NCBI GenBank assembly: GCA_029974835.1
Contig: JARKQN010000022.1
Location: 1-64,000 of the forward strand
DNA from: Bacteroidales bacterium
GTDB taxonomy: Bacteria; Bacteroidota; Bacteroidia; Bacteroidales; VadinHA17
Direction of reading: 5' to 3'
DNA: 64,000 bases
Below, one piece after another: positions 8,747-18,987 of this stretch (position 1 is its first letter; each line of letters begins with the position of its first letter). Under the pieces are notes generated by a model. It was not told the DNA's origin and did no database searches. It was given only the letters and a program-made list of their open reading frames with translations. Both the position numbers and the translations under genes were made by a program.

Positions 8747-9520
8747 ATGAGATTTATTGACACACATACACACATCTATCTGCCGGAATTTGACGGCGAC
8801 AGGGATGATGCCGTTAAGAGAGCAATCGATAACGGTGTTGTAAAACTGCTTATGCCCGACATTGATGTCAGGTCGGCTCCGTCAATGGTTTCTGCAGCCG
8901 AACGCTACAAAGGCACCTGCATGATGATGGCCGGGCTGCATCCCTCCTCGGTGCAGGCCGACTACCTGGAACAGCTCAGGGAGAAAGAAATACTTGCAGC
9001 CGACAGAAGGGTTATTGCCATAGGGGAAACGGGAATTGACCTTTACAGGGATACGACCTATGCTGACGAACAGGTTATTTCGTTCAGGCGCCACCTGGAG
9101 TGGGCTGTAGAGTTCAACCTGCCTGCTGTCGTACATGTCAGAAAGGCTTTCCCCGAAGTCTTCAGCGTTATGAAACAATTTAAGGGAACCCGCCTCCGGG
9201 GAGTCTTCCATGCTTTCTCCGGCGGTATAGAAGAAGCCCGAAAGGCTATCTCATTTAACTTTATGCTGGGCATCGGTGGCGTGGTGACATTTAAAAATTC
9301 ATCTCTCGGCAAAATCGTATCGGAAACCGGCCCTGATCATATTCTCCTCGAAACCGACTCGCCGTTTCTCGCCCCGGTACCCTTCAGGGGAAAGAGAAAT
9401 GAAAGTGCCTATATACCTCTCATCAACAGGAAAGTGGCAGAAATATTTGGTACAAGCGAAGAAAAATGTGCTGAAATAACAACAGGCAATGCACTAAAAA
9501 TGTTTGGAAAAGATGAATAA
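8747..9520 (+). CDS. TatD-family metal-dependent hydrolase
   Basis: A TIM-barrel metallohydrolase, probably a 3'-5' exonuclease or DNase. Metal-binding signatures are DTHTHIYLPEF at the N-terminus, AIGETGIDLY, VHVRKA, GVFHAFSG and LLETDSPFLAP. The 257-aa form starting MRFIDTHTH matches family length. The track start at 8729 adds six hydrophobic residues and is less likely. The stop overlaps the ansA start in ATGAATAA, so the two are translationally coupled. Confidence 0.9.
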   Translation: MRFIDTHTHIYLPEFDGDRDDAVKRAIDNGVVKLLMPDIDVRSAPSMVSAAERYKGTCMMMAGLHPSSVQADYLEQLREKEILAADRRVIAIGETGIDLYRDTTYADEQVISFRRHLEWAVEFNLPAVVHVRKAFPEVFSVMKQFKGTRLRGVFHAFSGGIEEARKAISFNFMLGIGGVVTFKNSSLGKIVSETGPDHILLETDSPFLAPVPFRGKRNESAYIPLINRKVAEIFGTSEEKCAEITTGNALKMFGKDE

Positions 9521-10553
9521 AAAGAGTCCCTCCATACTGCTGATTTATACCGGCGGCACAATAGGCATGGTTAACGACCCTCACAAGGGCACGCTCGTGC
9601 CGATTAACTTCAGTCATATATCCGACCAGGTGCCGGAACTTAAGAAATTCGGATTTAACATAAGTTCAATCACACTCGAGCCGGTCATTGATTCATCCAA
9701 CGTCGATCCCGACAAATGGGTAATTATGGCCGGACTCATCGAGCAGCATTACGAGCAGCACGACGGATTTGTCATACTCCACGGCACAGATACCATGGCA
9801 TACTCCGCTTCTGCCCTCAGTTTTATGCTCGAAAACCTTGAAAAACCGGTAATATTCACGGGGTCACAGCTCCCGATCGGAGTCCTCAGAACTGACGGCA
9901 AGGAAAACCTGATAACTGCAATTGAGATAGCAGCAGAGTCAAACAACGGGATACCTGCAACACCCGAGGTTTGTATCTATTTCGACAAGAAACTCATGAG
10001 GGGAAACCGTACAACCAAAAGCAGCGCCGAACAGTTTGAGGCCTTCATCTCACCTAATTATCCCTGTCTGGCAGAGGCCGGCCTCCACATAAAGTATAAC
10101 AGGAACTTTATCAGGTATCCCGGACTCAGGACCAATCTTAAAGTAAATAAAAAGCTTAACACCGATATAGCAGTATTGAAACTTTTCCCCGGGATAAGTC
10201 AGAAATTCCTGAAATCCGTTATAAATACAGAAGGACTGCGGGCGCTTATTATTGAAACCTTCGGATCGGGCAATGCACCAACTTACGGCTGGTTTCTCGA
10301 TGAACTGGCAGGCTTCATAAAACGTGGAGGCATCATTCTGAACGTGACACAGTGCCATGGAGGTGCTGTTGAAATGGGGCTCTACGAAACCAGCCGGGAA
10401 CTTCTGAATGCCGGAGTTACAAGCGGTCTGGATATTACCTCCGAGGCAGCCGTGACAAAGATGATGTACCTGCTGGGAAAATATGACGACAGGAATAAGA
10501 TTATTGAAAAACTCGGGAAGTCGCTTGCAGGAGAAATAAGCACGAATGTATAA
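9513..10553 (+). CDS. ansA: Type I L-asparaginase
   Basis: Cytoplasmic L-asparaginase hydrolysing asparagine to aspartate and ammonia. Both catalytic threonine motifs are present: IYTGGTIGMV (T13 to T16 region) and LHGTDTMAYSASALSFML. There is no signal peptide, which supports the type I cytosolic class. The ATG at 9513 gives 346 aa; the track's TTG at 9504 is only three codons longer and lies deeper inside tatD. It overlaps tatD by 8 nt. Confidence 0.93.
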   Translation: MNKKSPSILLIYTGGTIGMVNDPHKGTLVPINFSHISDQVPELKKFGFNISSITLEPVIDSSNVDPDKWVIMAGLIEQHYEQHDGFVILHGTDTMAYSASALSFMLENLEKPVIFTGSQLPIGVLRTDGKENLITAIEIAAESNNGIPATPEVCIYFDKKLMRGNRTTKSSAEQFEAFISPNYPCLAEAGLHIKYNRNFIRYPGLRTNLKVNKKLNTDIAVLKLFPGISQKFLKSVINTEGLRALIIETFGSGNAPTYGWFLDELAGFIKRGGIILNVTQCHGGAVEMGLYETSRELLNAGVTSGLDITSEAAVTKMMYLLGKYDDRNKIIEKLGKSLAGEISTNV

Positions 10554-10571
10554 CGGGGAGAAAAATTTATT

Positions 10572-10579
10572 TATTTTTG
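10572..10579 (+). promoter_or_regulatory. Possible tRNA-Ser promoter -7 box (TATTTTTG)
   Basis: TATTTTTG lies 31 nt before the tRNA 5' end and fits TAnnTTTG. No -33 TTG found. Confidence 0.4.
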
Positions 10580-10610
10580 CCCCGCCGGAGTACAACCCGG
10601 ATTATTTTCA

Positions 10611-10875
<265 letters not shown>

Positions 10876-10902
10876 CTCCTTTCCCCGAAAACCCGGCACT
10901 GA

Positions 10903-10933
10903 CACTCACTCTCACACTCACACTCACACTCAT
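10903..10933. repeat. Hexanucleotide microsatellite (CACACT-type)
   Basis: Imperfect tandem copies of ACTCAC/TCACAC run through 10903-10933. They lie between the tRNA-Ser duplication and the next gene. This could be a slippage-prone spacer. Confidence 0.6.
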
Positions 10934-11098
10934 AAGCTGGCGGTGTATAAGGTGAAAAGAAACCATAAAATCCCTGCCTCCCGCAAGTGAAATATAAACA
11001 AGACCTTAATTATACCATGAATTTTTAAATTTGATGTCTGTAAAGTTATTTTGAAACACTTTGGTTCGTTTCTGCGTATTGTAAGATTAACATCAATA

Positions 11099-11701
11099 AT
11101 GCGGAACAAGGAAGTGTCTGGTGAGTTTTCACAAACCATGCAATTATATACTGACCTGCCGGCTCCCGTGCTTTTCAATCCGTTTAAGCATCACCTCGGT
11201 TACATACGCTATGTGGCAGGTTTGCAACAGGAATCCGTGGCGATGGGTAAAAAAGAATTCTGCAGGTTTTTGCAGCACATCGGGGGCTCTGTGACAGATG
11301 TCTATACCGGCTCATTCGGCTGGATTGAAATATGCAGGCTTGTTATCAGTATTCTCGGGTCGGAGAATCATCTTTCGGCAGAGGATTTCCTCAGGTGGAC
11401 CGGAGAAAAACCGGATGACTTTAAAACTATCTCTTTGCCGGATAATTCATCGTGGGTGGTCAAATATCACCGCCATAAAGAACGTTGGGTACACCTGTTC
11501 CCTGCCCGTCAGAGCCTGCACACTTTAAGGGTAAAAGCCAATACCCTGAAATCCGCAATACTTTACCATGCATTTGTCGGAAAAGATTTTATTACATCCG
11601 ACAGCCTCAACGAGGCCAGGGCCATATGCGGCCTATCGCCCGTAAAAAGCGTATCCGAAACGGAAGCCATTTATACAATGATTGAAATTCTGCGTACTTA
11701 A
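11099..11701 (+). CDS. Unrecognised 200-aa soluble protein between two tRNA genes
   Basis: I do not recognise this family. The ATG at 11099 gives 200 aa. The track start at 11051 is a TTG adding a poor leader, and a further ATG at 11138 (MQLYTDLPAPVLFNP) is a third option. There is no signal peptide or TM helix. Visible motifs are LFNPFKHHLGYIRY near the N-terminus, a middle with several Trp residues, and a conserved-looking C-terminal helical region (LNEARAICGLSPVKSVSETEAIY). Codon use looks like its neighbours. It is monocistronic. Confidence 0.65.
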   Translation: MRNKEVSGEFSQTMQLYTDLPAPVLFNPFKHHLGYIRYVAGLQQESVAMGKKEFCRFLQHIGGSVTDVYTGSFGWIEICRLVISILGSENHLSAEDFLRWTGEKPDDFKTISLPDNSSWVVKYHRHKERWVHLFPARQSLHTLRVKANTLKSAILYHAFVGKDFITSDSLNEARAICGLSPVKSVSETEAIYTMIEILRT

Positions 11702-11774
11702 GGTTCCTGCCTCCCGGCTTTTCTTTAGCCTTTACCCTTCAGCTTTTAACCATCGCACCTTCGCCTTTAAACCT

Positions 11775-11800
11775 GATAAGCAGCCTCGCGGCTGCTTATC
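11775..11800 (-). terminator. Strong hairpin behind tRNA-Arg
   Basis: GATAAGCAGCC (11775-11785) pairs perfectly with GGCTGCTTATC (11790-11800) across a TCGC loop. It starts 4 nt past the tRNA-Arg 3' end on the minus strand. There is only a weak T-tract, so it may act as a 3' processing or termination structure. Confidence 0.55.
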
Positions 11801-11803
11801 CTG

Positions 11804-11876
11804 TGATCCCGGAGCGACTCGAACGCTCAACCAACAGAACCGGAATCTGTCATTCTATCCATTGAACTACGGGACC
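11804..11876 (-). tRNA. tRNA-Arg (anticodon CCG)
   Basis: Reading the minus strand, the acceptor GGTCCCG pairs with CGGGATC, followed by discriminator A. The anticodon stem ACAGA/TCTGT holds the loop TTCCGGT, giving CCG. The T arm is GAGCG-TTCGAGT-CGCTC. It has 73 nt and no encoded CCA. Confidence 0.93.
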
Positions 11877-11891
11877 ATTTTATTTATGATG

Positions 11892-11922
11892 CAAATTTAC
11901 ATTCCCTGAAGCTCTTTTCCAA
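11892..11922 (-). promoter_or_regulatory. tRNA-Arg promoter (TTG-N20-TAAATTTG)
   Basis: On the minus strand a TTG (11920-11922) is followed after 20 nt by TAAATTTG (11892-11899), 15 nt before the tRNA 5' end. Both Bacteroidota elements are present at normal spacing. Confidence 0.6.
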
Positions 11923-12045
11923 GTTCCCGCCGGTTTTTTACCTGGCATCTTACCGACTACACGTTCCTGTAATAAGTGAAATCTGTCAAAGTTTTCCTAT
12001 TTTCGCACTCCGAAAACTAATATATATAATATATATAAGGTATTG

Positions 12046-14706
12046 ATGGAATACAATTTCAGAGAAATAGAAAAAAAGTGGCAGAAATACTGGGAAGAAA
12101 ACAAGACTTTCAGGACAAAGGATGATTTTTCAAACCCGAACAAATATTATGTTCTTGATATGTTCCCTTACCCTTCGGGCTCGGGCCTTCACGTCGGTCA
12201 TCCCGAAGGTTATACGGCTACAGACATTGTTGCCCGTTACAAGAGAATGAAGGGCTTTAATGTACTTCACCCGATGGGTTGGGATGCCTTTGGCCTCCCT
12301 GCCGAGCAGTATGCAATCCAGACAGGCACTCATCCCTCAAAAACCACAAAGGAGAACTGCGACACTTTCCGCAGGCAGATAAAGGAACTGGGACTTAGCT
12401 ACGACTGGGACAGGGAAATTAATACAACGGATCCTGATTACTACAGGTGGACACAATGGATCTTCATTAAAATATACAACACCTGGTTTGATGAAAAAGA
12501 AGGTAAGGGAAGACCTGTCAGCGAATTGCCGGTACCTGAGGATATACGGAAGGAAGGAAAAGAGGCTGTAAGAAAATATATCGACTCAAAGCGTCTTGCA
12601 TATTACGATAACGCCCAGGTATGGTGGTGCCCCGTATGCAGAATAGTGTGCGCTAACGAAGAAGTACTGACCGACGGATCGCATGAGAAATGCGGAAATA
12701 CCGTGGAAAAGAAAAACCTTAAGCAGTGGATGCTCAGAATTCCCCTTTACGCCGAAAGACTGCTGACAGGCATCGATAAACTCGACTGGCCTGAAGGCAT
12801 AAAGGATATGCAGCGAAACTGGATAGGAAGATCCACAGGCGCAGATGTTGACTTCAGAATCGACAATTCTGAAGAAAAAATCAGGGTATTCACCACAAGG
12901 CCCGACACTCTTTTCGGTGCGACATATATGGTTCTCTCACCGGAACATCCTCTCGTGGAAAAGCTTACAACAGCCGACAGGAAGAGCGAGGTTTTGGCTT
13001 ATGTCAAAGCTGCATCACTAAAATCAGACCTCGACAGGACAGACCTCTCAAAGGAAAAAACCGGAGTTTTTACCGGCTCCTTTGCCGTCAACCCGGTAAA
13101 CCTAAAAAAAATACCCGTATGGGTGGCCGATTACGTATTGACCGGTTATGGCACGGGCGCCATAATGGCAGTCCCGGCTCATGATGAACGTGACTTCGAA
13201 TTTGCGGTTAAATTCGGACTGCCGATAACCTGCATCATGGATCCTGATACAGATGATCCCGGTCAGAGGCAAAGAGTCCTTGAGGGCAGGGAGTGCTGGA
13301 CAGAGGATGGAAGATATATTAATTCCTCAGACAGTTCAACCGGGATAGATATTAACGGACTGAACAAGGAAGCCGGAATTGAAAAGATGATAAAATGGCT
13401 GGAGGAGAGAGAAACCGGCAAGGCAAGGGTAAATTATAAACTACGCGACTGGCTCTTCAGCCGGCAGCGTTACTGGGGTGAGCCTTTCCCTGTCATCCAC
13501 TGGGAAGACGGCGAAATAACCGTTCTCGATGAAAATGATCTCCCGCTTAAACTCCCGCCTCTTGAAAAATACCAGCCGGGCGAAACAGGCGAATCACCTC
13601 TGGCCAATGCTACTGACTGGCTTACGGTTACCGATAAAAACGGAAGAAAAGGCAGAAGAGAAACCAACACCATGCCCCAGTGGGCAGGTTCGTGCTGGTA
13701 TTACCTGCGTTTCATCGACCCGCAGAATAAAAAATCAATTTTCGACCCCGAAAAGGAAAAATACTGGATGCCTGTCGACCTCTACATAGGAGGAGCCGAA
13801 CATGCCGTTCTCCATCTGCTTTACAGCAGATTCTGGCATAAGGTTCTTTACGACCTTGGCATTGTCTCAACCGACGAACCCTATACAAAACTATTTAACC
13901 AGGGAATGATACTGGCTTTTGCATATGAAACCGAAAAAGGGGCAAAAGTATCGTCGGACCTGGTTGCCGAAAAGGACGGGAAATATTTTCACTCCGAAAC
14001 GGGTGAACCCCTCAGACAGATCGTGGCAAAAATGTCCAAAACACTTAAAAATGTTATTAATCCCGACGATGTCGTAAACCGTTATGGAGCCGATTCGCTA
14101 AGGCTTTATGAAATGTTTATGGGTCCGCTCGACGTCACCAAACCATGGGATGAGAAAGGAGTTAAAGGGGTTTTCGGATTTCTGGGCCGGACTTTCAGAT
14201 TCCTCTCCGAAACAGAAAACATTACAGATGGCGAAGAAGACCAGGAGGTGCTGAAGGGATTGCACCAGGCAATAAAAAAAGTTGAAACTGATATTGAAAA
14301 CCTGAGATTCAATACTGCCATCTCGGCCATGATGATTTTTATAAACCTTGCAACCAGGAAAGGTAAGATAACACGGTCAACGGCAGAGTCATTTATAAAG
14401 ATTCTGGCTCCTTTTGCTCCACATACCGCAGAAGAACTTTGGCAGTTAACAGGCCACGGCAATACACTGGCCTATGAACCATGGCCCCTGTATAATGAGG
14501 AAATCCTTAAGGAGGATATGTTTGAATACCCTGTCTCATTCAACGGGAAACTCAGGTTCAGGATCGAACTCCCCCTTTCGATGCAGAAGGAAGAAATTAT
14601 CAGCAGGGTGCTTTCGGATGAGAGATCCGGGAAATGGCTTTCAGGCAAAAAGCCCGATAATGTGATTGTTGTACACGGAAAGATTGTCAACGTGGTGGTA
14701 CGTTAA
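12046..14706 (+). CDS. leuS: Leucyl-tRNA synthetase
   Basis: Class I synthetase charging tRNA-Leu. The HIGH-type motif is HVGH (in [14 protein letters not shown], ~40-55). A zinc-ribbon-like insert has CPVC and HEKC (~200-230). The CP1 editing domain has [20 protein letters not shown]. The second ATP motif is KMSKT near residue 665, with Thr in place of the usual final Ser. A C-terminal anticodon-binding domain completes 886 aa. The track begins at TTG 12043; ATG 12046 is preferred. The M23 lipoprotein gene follows after 12 nt and may be co-transcribed. Confidence 0.96.
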   Translation: MEYNFREIEKKWQKYWEENKTFRTKDDFSNPNKYYVLDMFPYPSGSGLHVGHPEGYTATDIVARYKRMKGFNVLHPMGWDAFGLPAEQYAIQTGTHPSKTTKENCDTFRRQIKELGLSYDWDREINTTDPDYYRWTQWIFIKIYNTWFDEKEGKGRPVSELPVPEDIRKEGKEAVRKYIDSKRLAYYDNAQVWWCPVCRIVCANEEVLTDGSHEKCGNTVEKKNLKQWMLRIPLYAERLLTGIDKLDWPEGIKDMQRNWIGRSTGADVDFRIDNSEEKIRVFTTRPDTLFGATYMVLSPEHPLVEKLTTADRKSEVLAYVKAASLKSDLDRTDLSKEKTGVFTGSFAVNPVNLKKIPVWVADYVLTGYGTGAIMAVPAHDERDFEFAVKFGLPITCIMDPDTDDPGQRQRVLEGRECWTEDGRYINSSDSSTGIDINGLNKEAGIEKMIKWLEERETGKARVNYKLRDWLFSRQRYWGEPFPVIHWEDGEITVLDENDLPLKLPPLEKYQPGETGESPLANATDWLTVTDKNGRKGRRETNTMPQWAGSCWYYLRFIDPQNKKSIFDPEKEKYWMPVDLYIGGAEHAVLHLLYSRFWHKVLYDLGIVSTDEPYTKLFNQGMILAFAYETEKGAKVSSDLVAEKDGKYFHSETGEPLRQIVAKMSKTLKNVINPDDVVNRYGADSLRLYEMFMGPLDVTKPWDEKGVKGVFGFLGRTFRFLSETENITDGEEDQEVLKGLHQAIKKVETDIENLRFNTAISAMMIFINLATRKGKITRSTAESFIKILAPFAPHTAEELWQLTGHGNTLAYEPWPLYNEEILKEDMFEYPVSFNGKLRFRIELPLSMQKEEIISRVLSDERSGKWLSGKKPDNVIVVHGKIVNVVVR

Positions 14707-14718
14707 CCGGATGGGTGA

Positions 14719-15987
14719 ATGAAACATCTGGTCATCTTTTTACAAGGGCAAAAAGGCATCAGGGCTATTCTGATTGCAGCACTTATCTCTCTTACAATTG
14801 CTTCCTGCACCCCTCACCTGGATGAAGCGCAGGGATCACCGGCACCTAAACCCGACACATCAGATGCCAAAACGGTCCGGGAAACCCCTTATATGAGAAT
14901 CCCCTTTGATTCCTTCAACATCCTGAAGGGGACAATAAGACCCAACAGGTTTCTTTCCGACATCCTTGTACCCTATGGCATTTCGCAGAACAAACTTGAT
15001 TCCCTTCTTAATAAATCCAGGGATATTTTCGATGCAAGGAAACTCAGGGCATACCATAATTACACCATTCTTACCGGCACCGACAGCAACGCTTCACTCA
15101 AATACTTTATTTATGAACATGAACCCGGTATATCATTCATTTTCAGCTTCAACGATTCTCTCAGCATTACCGAATGGCGCGAGAAGGAGGAGTCATTTAT
15201 TAAGTTCACTTCATTCACTATTGAGACATCACTCTGGGATGCGATGAAAGCATCGGGGTCGCCGTTTGAACTGGCCGGGGCTCTTTCAGATATTTTTGCC
15301 TGGACAGTTGATTTTTTCGGACTTAAGAAGGGAGATACGTTCAGGGTGATATACGAGGAAAAGCATATCGGAGAAAAAAGCGTTACCGTGGGAAGAATAT
15401 ACGGTGCCTCATACAATTCAGGATCATACTGTTGCTATGCCATACCTCTTATACAGGGCGACACTGAGGCTTACTACGATGCTGACGGGACAAGTCTGCG
15501 AAAGGCTTTCCTGAAATCTCCTCTTAAATTCAGCCGCATAACCTCAAGGTTTTCATCAGGCAGGCTGCACCCGGTTTTAAAGATAGTTAGACCGCATTAC
15601 GGGGTCGACTATGCCGCACCTGTCGGAACACCTGTATATTCAGTCGGCGACGGCAGAGTTACCGAAACAGGATCGGACGGAGAAGCCGGCCGTTTTGTGA
15701 AAATCAGACATAACAGCGTTTATTCGACTGCATATCTTCATCTGAGCGGATACGGAAAAGGCATAATGCCGGGGGCCTCCGTCAGGCAGGGGGATATAAT
15801 TGGATATGTAGGTTCAAGCGGCCTTTCCACCGGGCCGCACCTCGACTTCAGATTCTATAAGAACGGATATCCGGTTGATCCGCTGAAGGTGGAAGCCCCT
15901 CCCGTTGAGCCGGTTCTTGAGGAAAACAAAGAGAAATTCGGAAAAATAAGTTCCGCATTAATAAGAATACTCGACCAGATCGAATAA
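14719..15987 (+). CDS. M23 (LytM-like) peptidase lipoprotein with altered HxH motif
   Basis: A 422-aa envelope protein with a lipobox (LTIASC, Cys ~31), so probably a membrane-anchored lipoprotein. The LytM domain is at ~285-395. HYGVDYAAPVGTPVYSVGDG carries the HxxxD metal ligands and AYLHLSGYG is a normal loop. The last motif reads GPHLDFRF, so the usual HxH is HLD: the catalytic His stays and the third zinc ligand is Asp. The N-terminal half (~60-280) looks like the LysM-less regulatory region found in many M23 proteins. It would cleave or remodel peptidoglycan cross-links if active. Its stop abuts the convergent purN stop. Confidence 0.85.
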   Translation: MKHLVIFLQGQKGIRAILIAALISLTIASCTPHLDEAQGSPAPKPDTSDAKTVRETPYMRIPFDSFNILKGTIRPNRFLSDILVPYGISQNKLDSLLNKSRDIFDARKLRAYHNYTILTGTDSNASLKYFIYEHEPGISFIFSFNDSLSITEWREKEESFIKFTSFTIETSLWDAMKASGSPFELAGALSDIFAWTVDFFGLKKGDTFRVIYEEKHIGEKSVTVGRIYGASYNSGSYCCYAIPLIQGDTEAYYDADGTSLRKAFLKSPLKFSRITSRFSSGRLHPVLKIVRPHYGVDYAAPVGTPVYSVGDGRVTETGSDGEAGRFVKIRHNSVYSTAYLHLSGYGKGIMPGASVRQGDIIGYVGSSGLSTGPHLDFRFYKNGYPVDPLKVEAPPVEPVLEENKEKFGKISSALIRILDQIE

Positions 15988-16563
15988 TCAGCCCGCTTCT
16001 CCGGTAATCAGCTTTTCAATCACCACGGGATAATACCTGTATTCAAGTTCATGAATCTTTGCCGCAAGCGTTTCGGGTGTGTCATTATCCGATACCGGGC
16101 AGCGCGCCTGAAATATCACCCGGCCGTTATCATAAACCTCATCCACATGGTGTATGGTTATTCCTGATTCCCGTACCCCCGACTTAATAACCGCCCTGTG
16201 GACCCTTTCGCCATACATGCCCTTTCCTCCGAAATCAGGAAGAAGCGCCGGGTGTATGTTTATTATCCTGTTCCTGTATTTCTGCAGAATATTTCCGGGA
16301 ACCAGCCACAGAAACCCTGCAAGAACAATATAGTTTATATCATAATCCTCCAGTATCCCTAACACATTTTCTGTCTGGTAAAAATCGTGCCGGTCGAAAA
16401 TTATCGCCGGCACTTTAAGTTTCTCAGATCGTTTTATAACGTAAGCTTCCGGATTATTGGACAAAACAACTGCAACTTTTGCAGTTTTCCTGTTCGAAAA
16501 GTAGTTAATTATGTTTTCCGCATTTGTGCCGGATCCTGACGCAAAAATAGCTATATTGCTCAT
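15988..16563 (-). CDS. purN: Phosphoribosylglycinamide formyltransferase (GART)
   Basis: Third step of purine synthesis, transferring formyl from 10-formyl-THF to GAR. Motifs are ASGSGTN at the N-terminus, NIHPALLPDFGGKGMYG (catalytic Asn and His) and the GITIHHVDEVYDNGRVI active-site segment with the catalytic Asp. At 191 aa the length is normal. It is divergent from acpP across a 183-bp AT-rich region. Confidence 0.93.
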   Translation of the reverse strand: MSNIAIFASGSGTNAENIINYFSNRKTAKVAVVLSNNPEAYVIKRSEKLKVPAIIFDRHDFYQTENVLGILEDYDINYIVLAGFLWLVPGNILQKYRNRIINIHPALLPDFGGKGMYGERVHRAVIKSGVRESGITIHHVDEVYDNGRVIFQARCPVSDNDTPETLAAKIHELEYRYYPVVIEKLITGEAG

Positions 16564-16633
16564 TTACTGATTATTACTAAATTTTCCTGTTTCTTTTCAG
16601 GGCGAAAATATTTCACTTTATGTTGTTTAAAAT

Positions 16634-16650
16634 GTGATAGTTATCACTTA
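16634..16650. promoter_or_regulatory. Palindromic operator-like site, GTGATA-GT-TATCAC
   Basis: A perfect 6-2-6 palindrome at 16634-16647 lies in the purN/acpP divergent region. The 16-bp string TGATAGTTATCACTTA (16635-16650) recurs with one change upstream of nhaD (42315-42330). It is a candidate binding site for a dimeric regulator. Confidence 0.45.
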
Positions 16651-16710
16651 TCTTATATAAAAACAGGCCAAATCATTTGAAAAATATAGTACAAATATAT
16701 TTCTTTGCAC

Positions 16711-16718
16711 TATCTTTA
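16711..16718 (+). promoter_or_regulatory. Probable acpP promoter -7 box (TATCTTTA)
   Basis: TATCTTTA is one base off TAnnTTTG and lies 28 nt before the acpP ATG. Confidence 0.35.
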
Positions 16719-16746
16719 AAATGAGTATTAATTAAAATTTAAGACT

Positions 16747-16983
16747 ATGTCAGACATTGCCAAAAGAGTAAAAGAGATTATTGTTGACAAGCTTGGAGTT
16801 GACGAATCAGAAGTGACTCCCGAAGCCAGCTTCACCAATGACCTTGGGGCTGATTCTCTTGATACTGTCGAACTGATAATGGAATTTGAAAAAGAATTCA
16901 ATATCGGGATTCCCGACGACCAGGCAGAATCAATCAGCACGGTTGGAGAAGCAATTAAGTATATCGAGGAGAATGCGAAATAG
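16747..16983 (+). CDS. acpP: Acyl carrier protein
   Basis: 78-aa acidic carrier protein. The 4'-phosphopantetheine attachment serine is in [11 protein letters not shown] (about S37). It carries acyl chains for FabF, encoded 25 bp downstream, and for LpxA/LpxD encoded elsewhere in this window. Confidence 0.97.
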   Translation: MSDIAKRVKEIIVDKLGVDESEVTPEASFTNDLGADSLDTVELIMEFEKEFNIGIPDDQAESISTVGEAIKYIEENAK

Positions 16984-17008
16984 CATTGCTTCCCTTTAAA
17001 TCAGATTT

Positions 17009-18256
17009 ATGAAAAGAGTTGTAGTTACAGGACTGGGAGCTTTGACTCCGATAGGTAATACTTTGCCTGAATTCTGGGAGGCTTTAAAGAATGGTGTAAG
17101 CGGTGCAGAGCTTATCACCAGGTTCAATACTGAAAAATTCAAAACAAAATTTGCCTGTGAGCTTAAAAATTACGACTCTTTAAAGTACTTCGAAAAAAAA
17201 GAAGCCAACAAGCTCGATCTTTACTCCCAATATGCCCTTGTGGCAGCAGATGAAGCCCTGAAGGACTCAGGGCTGAATCCGGATTCCCTCAACAAGGAGA
17301 GGATTGGTGTGGTCTGGACTTCGGGTATAGGAGGTCTGGATACCTTTTATGAGTCTATCCGTTCCTATGTGCTTGGTGACGGCACCCCGAGGTTCAGTCC
17401 ATTTTTTATTCCCAAAATGATCAGTAATATCGCAGCAGGCCTTATTTCCATAAAATATGGATTTATGGGTCCAAGTTTCTCAACTGTTTCGGCCTGCGCT
17501 TCATCAACGAATGCCATTATTGACGCTGTAAATTATTTAAGGCTTGGGAAGGCCGAGGTATTTATCACCGGAGGTTCTGAGGCTGCCATAAATGAACCCG
17601 GTATCGGAGGGTTTAATTCCATGCAGGCTCTTTCCACAAATAATGAAGAGTACAAGAGCGCATCGCGCCCGTTCGACAAGACCAGGGACGGTTTTGTAAT
17701 GGGAGAAGGCGCCGGCGCACTGGTGCTCGAGGAACTGGAGTTTGCCAGAGCCCGTGGTGCAAGGATTTATGCCGAAGTTATCGGAACAGGGATGTCGGCC
17801 GATGCTTTTCATCTTACTGCGCCTCACCCGGAAGGACTGGGTGCCAGGAACGTAATGAGAAACGCTCTGGAAGATGCAGGTATCAGCCCGGACAAAATTG
17901 ACTATATTAACGTCCACGGAACAGCCACTCCTCTCGGCGACGTTGCGGAAGCCAAAGCAATAATAGCTGTTTTCGGAGAACATTCGTATAAGCTTAATAT
18001 CAGCGCCACAAAGTCTATGACCGGCCACCTGCTCGGTGCTGCAGGCGCTGTTGAAGCCCTTGCGGCCATAATGGCTTTAAAAGAAGATATCGTTCCTCCG
18101 ACCATCAATTTCAGGAATCCTGATCCCGATATTGACCCCAGGCTCAATATCACACCTAACCAGGCCCAGCGCAGAACCATAAACTATGCCCTTAGCAATA
18201 CATTCGGATTCGGAGGGCAGAACGCTTCACTAATATTTAAAAAATACGAGAGCTAG
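17009..18256 (+). CDS. fabF: 3-oxoacyl-ACP synthase II
   Basis: Condensing enzyme of fatty acid elongation. The catalytic triad is visible: Cys in VSACASSTNAI, His in VHGTATPLGD and His in SMTGHLLGAAG. At 415 aa the length is normal. The order acpP-fabF-rnc is conserved across many bacteria. The stop TAG shares its G with the rnc GTG start. Confidence 0.97.
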   Translation: MKRVVVTGLGALTPIGNTLPEFWEALKNGVSGAELITRFNTEKFKTKFACELKNYDSLKYFEKKEANKLDLYSQYALVAADEALKDSGLNPDSLNKERIGVVWTSGIGGLDTFYESIRSYVLGDGTPRFSPFFIPKMISNIAAGLISIKYGFMGPSFSTVSACASSTNAIIDAVNYLRLGKAEVFITGGSEAAINEPGIGGFNSMQALSTNNEEYKSASRPFDKTRDGFVMGEGAGALVLEELEFARARGARIYAEVIGTGMSADAFHLTAPHPEGLGARNVMRNALEDAGISPDKIDYINVHGTATPLGDVAEAKAIIAVFGEHSYKLNISATKSMTGHLLGAAGAVEALAAIMALKEDIVPPTINFRNPDPDIDPRLNITPNQAQRRTINYALSNTFGFGGQNASLIFKKYES

Positions 18257-18987
18257 TGCCTCTCTTCAGCAAACGGAAAAACGGCACATTAATCCTTAAC
18301 CGCAGGGAGTTTAAAGCGCAGATCCGTAAAATCCTGGGCACAAATCCGGGTAATATAGGCATTTACGAAATGGCGCTGATACACCGCTCCGCATCAATAA
18401 AACTCCCCGACGGTTCCAGGGTGAATAATGAACGCCTCGAGTTCCTCGGCGATTCAATACTTAACAGCATCCTTTCGGATTTCCTTTTCAGGAAATATCA
18501 TAACGCCAGTGAAGGTTTCATGACCAAGATGAGATCCAAAATCGTCAACCGGGAGTTTTTTAATCATCTGGCTGTTTCAATCGGACTTGACAGGATACTT
18601 GTTTCAAACATCCCTCCTTCCACCACAACAAGAAAAATGTACGGGAATGCCCTTGAAGCTTTCATCGGAGCCCTTTTTATTGATAAGGGATATGTTAAAA
18701 CCCGTAAAATCTTCATAGAAAAAATTCTGATGAAGCATATAGACCTCGAAAAACTTATCTCTACCGACAACGATTACAAAAGCCTTGTTTTTGAATGGAC
18801 TCAGAAAAGAAAACTGAACCTCTCATTCATAAATAACGAGGATTACGATTTTAAAACGAAAAAAAGTGTTTTTTCATCCACACTGCTGATAGAAAAGACA
18901 GAATATGGCAGGGGGTACGGAGCTTCAAAAAAGGAAGCTGAGCAGGAAGCATCGTGCCAGGCATGGAACAAGATTAACAATAATTGA
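18256..18987 (+). CDS. rnc: Ribonuclease III
   Basis: Cleaves double-stranded RNA in rRNA processing. The signature NERLEFLGDSILNSILSD (~57-75) carries the catalytic acidic residues. A double-stranded RNA-binding domain lies at ~170-243 (DYKSLVFEWTQKRKLNLSF, GYGASKKEAEQEASCQAW). The start is GTG at 18256, overlapping the fabF stop by one nucleotide (TAGTG). No ATG gives a complete N-terminal helix, so GTG is favoured. 243 aa. Confidence 0.94.
   Translation: MPLFSKRKNGTLILNRREFKAQIRKILGTNPGNIGIYEMALIHRSASIKLPDGSRVNNERLEFLGDSILNSILSDFLFRKYHNASEGFMTKMRSKIVNREFFNHLAVSIGLDRILVSNIPPSTTTRKMYGNALEAFIGALFIDKGYVKTRKIFIEKILMKHIDLEKLISTDNDYKSLVFEWTQKRKLNLSFINNEDYDFKTKKSVFSSTLLIEKTEYGRGYGASKKEAEQEASCQAWNKINNN

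Noticed and set aside
11682-11909. Track ORF of 75 aa over the tRNA-Arg region
   Set aside because: It crosses the tRNA-Arg gene in the wrong strand and frame and has no protein-like features.
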